Below are positions 13,414 through 15,624 of a stretch of DNA of 15,624 nucleotides, piece after piece (position 1 is the first letter of the stretch; each line of letters starts with the position of its first letter). The notes under the pieces are model-generated. The model was not told where the DNA came from. It made no database searches and saw only the letters and a list, made by a program, of their open reading frames with translations. This stretch comes from DATCDE01 sp038252405 (GTDB lineage Bacteria > Actinomycetota > Actinomycetes > Prado026), in the NCBI GenBank assembly GCA_038252405.1, contig JBBSAJ010000050.1, positions 1 to 15,624 on the forward strand. Reading direction: 5' to 3'. A program made the position numbers and the translations under genes.

Positions 13414-13437
13414 GGCGGGTCAGCACGCCTCAGCGGG
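13406..13437. terminator. Hairpin shared by two converging genes
   Basis: A perfect 12-bp inverted repeat, CCCGCTGAGGCG (13406-13417) and CGCCTCAGCGGG (13426-13437), encloses an 8-nt loop. It contains the stop codons of both converging genes: TGA 13411-13413 for DUF4191 and TGA read from 13432-13430 for RDD. There is no T tract on either side, so it would be a GC-rich, U-less bidirectional terminator or an RNA-end stabilising stem. Confidence 0.75.
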
Positions 13438-13900
13438 CGCGGACCACCACGCTCGCCACGGCACGGTCGTGCATCCCCCGGCCGTCCCGGTCCCAGATCA
13501 CCGCGGGGACGACGAGGCACAGCAGCACGGTGCGGGCCAGCACCCGGAACGCGCCCAGGGGTCGGTCGATCAGGCTGGCCACCCGTAGCCCGAGCAGCCG
13601 CTGCCCGAAGCTGGCCCCGGCCAGCCAGGTCAGCAGGAACACCTCCGCGGCGAACACCCCGAGCACGATCCAGCCGAAGCTGCTCGTGCCGTAGCCGGAC
13701 TGGCCCCGGGCCAGCGCGGCCGCAGCCAGCTCCGCGGCGAACCAGTCGACGAACAGGGCACCGATCCGCCGGCCGAACCCGGCGACCGACCCCGGGCCGG
13801 TCTCCGGCAGGCCCAGCCGCTGCCCGCGATACCCCAGCTCAGGGGTCTCCGCGGCGGCCCGCGGCCCCGACATCCACGACCCGACTTCCCGCCGATCCAC
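13430..13900 (-). CDS. RDD family membrane protein (Rv2219A-like)
   Basis: The protein has 156 residues from GTG 13900. The RDD signature is seen in GFGRRIGALFVDW (41-53), with conserved Arg in and Asp52 at the first helix, and WDRDGRGMHDRAVASVVV (136-153) near the C-terminus. Three membrane helices are likely (about 46-66, 77-95 and 120-137). RDD proteins are small membrane proteins, mostly of unknown role; some are proposed transporters. The GTG start is supported by a -10 box 6 nt upstream; an internal ATG at 13873 is possible. The gene order matches M. tuberculosis Rv2219A beside glnA1, but here it is read away from glnA and toward DUF4191. Confidence 0.87.
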   Translation of the reverse strand: MDRREVGSWMSGPRAAAETPELGYRGQRLGLPETGPGSVAGFGRRIGALFVDWFAAELAAAALARGQSGYGTSSFGWIVLGVFAAEVFLLTWLAGASFGQRLLGLRVASLIDRPLGAFRVLARTVLLCLVVPAVIWDRDGRGMHDRAVASVVVRAR

Positions 13901-13906
13901 CCCGCG

Positions 13907-13912
13907 AGGCTA
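13907..13912 (-). promoter_or_regulatory. -10 box, leaderless promoter of the RDD gene
   Basis: Read on the minus strand, TAGCCT ends 6 nt before the GTG at 13900. It is the same arrangement as for lipB and lipA. Confidence 0.55.
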
Positions 13913-13958
13913 CCCCCGGGGGGTCGGCACCCGCCCGGCGCTGGCGTAGCGTCGGCCC

Positions 13959-13996
13959 GTAACAGCGGCGAAACACCTGGGACACCGCCACGCAAT
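13959..13996 (+). promoter_or_regulatory. GlnR-type operator upstream of glnA
   Basis: Four 5-bp half-sites with 6-bp spacers follow each other without a gap: GTAAC (13959-13963), GAAAC (13970-13974), GACAC (13981-13985) and GCAAT (13992-13996). This is the a-b-a-b layout of GlnR boxes (consensus gTnAC-n6-GaAAC repeated). The first pair is perfect and the second degenerate. GlnR is the nitrogen regulator of actinomycetes and activates glnA in Streptomyces. The box ends 10 bp before the predicted -10, where it would replace a poor -35. Confidence 0.82.
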
Positions 13997-14006
13997 CGCC
14001 CCGGCC

Positions 14007-14012
14007 TAGCGT
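14007..14012 (+). promoter_or_regulatory. -10 box of glnA
   Basis: TAGCGT lies just after the GlnR box and predicts a start of transcription near 14019, giving a leader of about 48 nt. A second TAGCGT exactly 60 bp upstream (13947-13952) could be an additional promoter not dependent on the box. Neither has a good -35. Confidence 0.5.
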
Positions 14013-14056
14013 CGCGTAGCAGACGACGGCAGCCGACCAGAAGGCGCCGTTTCCGA

Positions 14057-14063
14057 GGGAGGA
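14057..14063 (+). promoter_or_regulatory. Ribosome binding site of glnA
   Basis: GGGAGGA lies 3 nt before the ATG at 14067. An ATG at 14063 is out of frame. Unlike most genes in the window, glnA is led by a strong SD in a real leader. Confidence 0.7.
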
Positions 14064-14066
14064 TGG

Positions 14067-15491
14067 ATGTTCTCGAACTCCGACGAGGTCCTCGCGTTCA
14101 TCAAGAACGAGGACGTGAAGTTCGTCGATGTCAGGTTCTGTGACCTGCCCGGGGTGATGCAGCACTTCAACGTGCCGGCGTCCTCGGTGGGTCAGTCGTT
14201 CTTCGCCGACGGCCAGATGTTCGACGGCTCCTCGATCCGGGGCTTCCAGGCCATCCACGAGTCCGACATGAAGCTCATCCCGGACCCGACGACGGCATTC
14301 GTCGACCCGTTCCGGGCCGAGAAGACGCTCGTCATGAACTTCTCGATCCGCGACCCGTTCACGGACGAGCCGTACAGCCGCGACCCGCGCAACATCGCGG
14401 CCAAGGCCGAGGCGTACCTCAGGAGCACCGGCATCGCGGACACGGTCTACTTCGGCCCTGAGGCCGAGTTCTACGTCTTCGACGACGTGCGCTTCGAGAC
14501 CAAGCAGAACGCCGGGTACTACTACATCGACTCGATCGAGGCCGCGTGGAACACCGGCCGGGTCGAGGACGGCGGCAACCGCGGCTACAAGACCCGCTAC
14601 AAGGGCGGCTACTTCCCGGTCCCGCCGGTCGACCACTACGCCGACCTGCGCGACCAGATGTCGCTCAAGCTGGCCGACGTGGGCCTCGAGGTCGAGCGCG
14701 CTCACCACGAGGTCGGCACTGCGGGTCAGGCTGAGATCAACTACAAGTTCGGCACTCTGCTGCGCGCCGCCGACCAGGTGATGGCCTTCAAGTACGTCAT
14801 CAAGAACGTGGCCTGGGCGGCCGGCAAGACGGCGACGTTCATGCCCAAGCCACTCTTCGGTGACAACGGCTCCGGCATGCACTGCCACCAGTCGCTGTGG
14901 AAGGACGGCGTGCCGTTGTTCTACGACGAGCTGGGCTACGCGGGGCTGTCCGACACCGCCCGCTGGTACATCGGCGGCCTGCTCGCGCACGCGTCGTCGC
15001 TGCTGGCCTTCACCAACCCGACGGTGAACAGCTACCACCGCCTGGTGCCCGGCTTCGAGGCCCCGGTCAACCTGGTCTACAGCCAGCGCAACCGGTCGGC
15101 CTGCATCCGGATCCCGATCACTGGCTCGAACCCGAAGGCCAAGCGGATCGAGTTCCGGGTCCCCGACCCGTCGTCCAACCCGTACCTGGCGTTCTCGGCC
15201 ATGCTCATGGCCGGCCTCGACGGCATCAAGAACAAGATCGAGCCAATGCAGCCGGTGGACAAGGACCTCTACGAGCTGCCGCCGGACGAGCACGCCAGCA
15301 TCCCGCAGGTGCCCGGCTCGCTGCCCGAGGTGCTCTCCGCGCTGGAGGCCGACCACGAGTACCTGCTCGAGGGTGGCGTCTTCACCGAGGACCTGATCGA
15401 GACCTGGATCGACTGGAAGCGCACCAACGAGGTCGACCCGATCCGGCTGCGCCCGCACCCGCACGAGTTCGAGCTCTACTACGACCTGTAG
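14067..15491 (+). CDS. glnA: Glutamine synthetase type I (GSI-beta)
   Basis: The enzyme makes glutamine from glutamate, ammonium and ATP in the cytoplasm as a dodecamer. The 474-residue protein is full length. It shows the N-terminal DVRFCDLPGVMQHF (21-34) and FDGSSIRGF (52-60) blocks, metal ligands in PEAEF (Glu132, Glu134), the ATP-binding KPLFGDNGSGMH (261-272), and the glutamate/phosphate arginines in NRSACIRIP. KDLYELPPDE holds Tyr402, equivalent to the tyrosine adenylylated by GlnE (Tyr397 in E. coli). This marks the GSI-beta subtype and predicts post-translational control, although glnE is not in the window. A GlnR box predicts transcriptional control by nitrogen supply. The gene stands alone, diverging from RDD and followed by a hairpin. 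Confidence 0.98.
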   Translation: MFSNSDEVLAFIKNEDVKFVDVRFCDLPGVMQHFNVPASSVGQSFFADGQMFDGSSIRGFQAIHESDMKLIPDPTTAFVDPFRAEKTLVMNFSIRDPFTDEPYSRDPRNIAAKAEAYLRSTGIADTVYFGPEAEFYVFDDVRFETKQNAGYYYIDSIEAAWNTGRVEDGGNRGYKTRYKGGYFPVPPVDHYADLRDQMSLKLADVGLEVERAHHEVGTAGQAEINYKFGTLLRAADQVMAFKYVIKNVAWAAGKTATFMPKPLFGDNGSGMHCHQSLWKDGVPLFYDELGYAGLSDTARWYIGGLLAHASSLLAFTNPTVNSYHRLVPGFEAPVNLVYSQRNRSACIRIPITGSNPKAKRIEFRVPDPSSNPYLAFSAMLMAGLDGIKNKIEPMQPVDKDLYELPPDEHASIPQVPGSLPEVLSALEADHEYLLEGGVFTEDLIETWIDWKRTNEVDPIRLRPHPHEFELYYDL

Positions 15492-15542
15492 CGAAGGCGG
15501 GCCGTGAGGGCCGGAAGCACTATCTGACGCGAACGCGAAAGC

Positions 15543-15562
15543 GGGCCCCCTCGCGGGGGCCC
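15543..15562 (+). terminator. Hairpin terminator of glnA
   Basis: GGGCCCCC (15543-15550) and GGGGGCCC (15555-15562) form a perfect 8-bp stem with a TCGC loop, 51 nt after the glnA stop. It is followed only by a weakly T-rich stretch, so it is a plausible but not classical intrinsic terminator. Confidence 0.75.
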
Positions 15563-15591
15563 CATTAGCCCAGGTTTGGTTTGTAGCGGGC

Positions 15592-15603
15592 GGGGGGGGG
15601 GGG
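15592..15603. repeat. 12-base G homopolymer near the window end
   Basis: Twelve consecutive G follow the glnA terminator, and the last 20 bases after it are less GC-rich than the rest. It may be a natural low-complexity spacer or a poorly resolved sequence end. I see no gene in 15492-15624. Confidence 0.8.
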
Positions 15604-15624
15604 TTTGTAAAAGGAGGCCGAGGA

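Noticed and set aside
13839..15464. A 541-codon minus-strand open frame opposite glnA
   Set aside because: It is antisense to a perfectly conserved glutamine synthetase and shows only biased Val/Arg/Asp-rich composition.
1..15624. tRNA, rRNA, CRISPR, insertion sequence or phage elements
   Set aside because: I saw no cloverleaf-like sequence, regularly spaced repeats, transposase motifs or terminal inverted repeats.

Overview
The window is very GC-rich, actinobacterial DNA. Its backbone is a gene order well known from Mycobacterium tuberculosis (Rv2215 to Rv2220): E2 component sucB/dlaT, TIGR01777-family epimerase, lipB, lipA, DUF4191 membrane protein, RDD protein and glnA. Leaderless -10 promoters, a GlnR-type operator and GTG starts also fit Actinomycetes. 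I cannot place the genus from sequence alone. A Geodermatophilaceae- or Frankia-like lineage is only a guess.

Layout. 1-1983: the 3' part of sucB (its lipoyl domain lies before the window), followed 3 nt later by the epimerase. 1976-3276 (minus): a membrane-anchored, protein-kinase-like gene whose catalytic motifs are all degenerate and whose frame is broken in a 7-base C/G run. 3337-5375 (plus): an FAD-dependent oxidoreductase and an S51 (peptidase E-type) peptidase joined by an ATGA overlap. 5365-8804 (minus): an MMPL/RND transporter followed by a Gfo/Idh-type oxidoreductase, joined by a GTGA overlap. 8876-9532: lipB. 9615-10282: a DUF433-like / DUF5615-like pair with the layout of a toxin-antitoxin module. 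10350-10985: a membrane-anchored CopC-domain protein lacking one copper-ligand histidine. 10982-12677: lipA overlapping a PlsC-type acyltransferase. 12724-13900: convergent DUF4191 and RDD membrane-protein genes that share a hairpin containing both stop codons. 13901-14066: glnA control region with a four-half-site GlnR box. 14067-15491: glnA, followed by a hairpin terminator.

Functional logic. LipB moves octanoyl groups onto lipoyl domains and LipA inserts the sulfurs. SucB, the E2 subunit of a 2-oxoacid dehydrogenase, is a substrate protein of this pathway, so enzyme and substrate are encoded in one locus. glnA is the entry point for ammonium assimilation and is separately controlled. Compared with the M. 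tuberculosis order, extra genes sit in three places: between the epimerase and lipB, between lipB and lipA, and after lipA.

The most notable observations are the broken pseudokinase-like receptor, the GlnR box, the shared stop-codon hairpin, the run of six leaderless promoters, the TA-like module with its candidate operator and SD-masking hairpin, and the CopC protein with a His-to-Phe change. I see no RNA genes, CRISPR arrays, insertion sequences or phage genes, and no clear evidence of a wholly new defence or mobile system.
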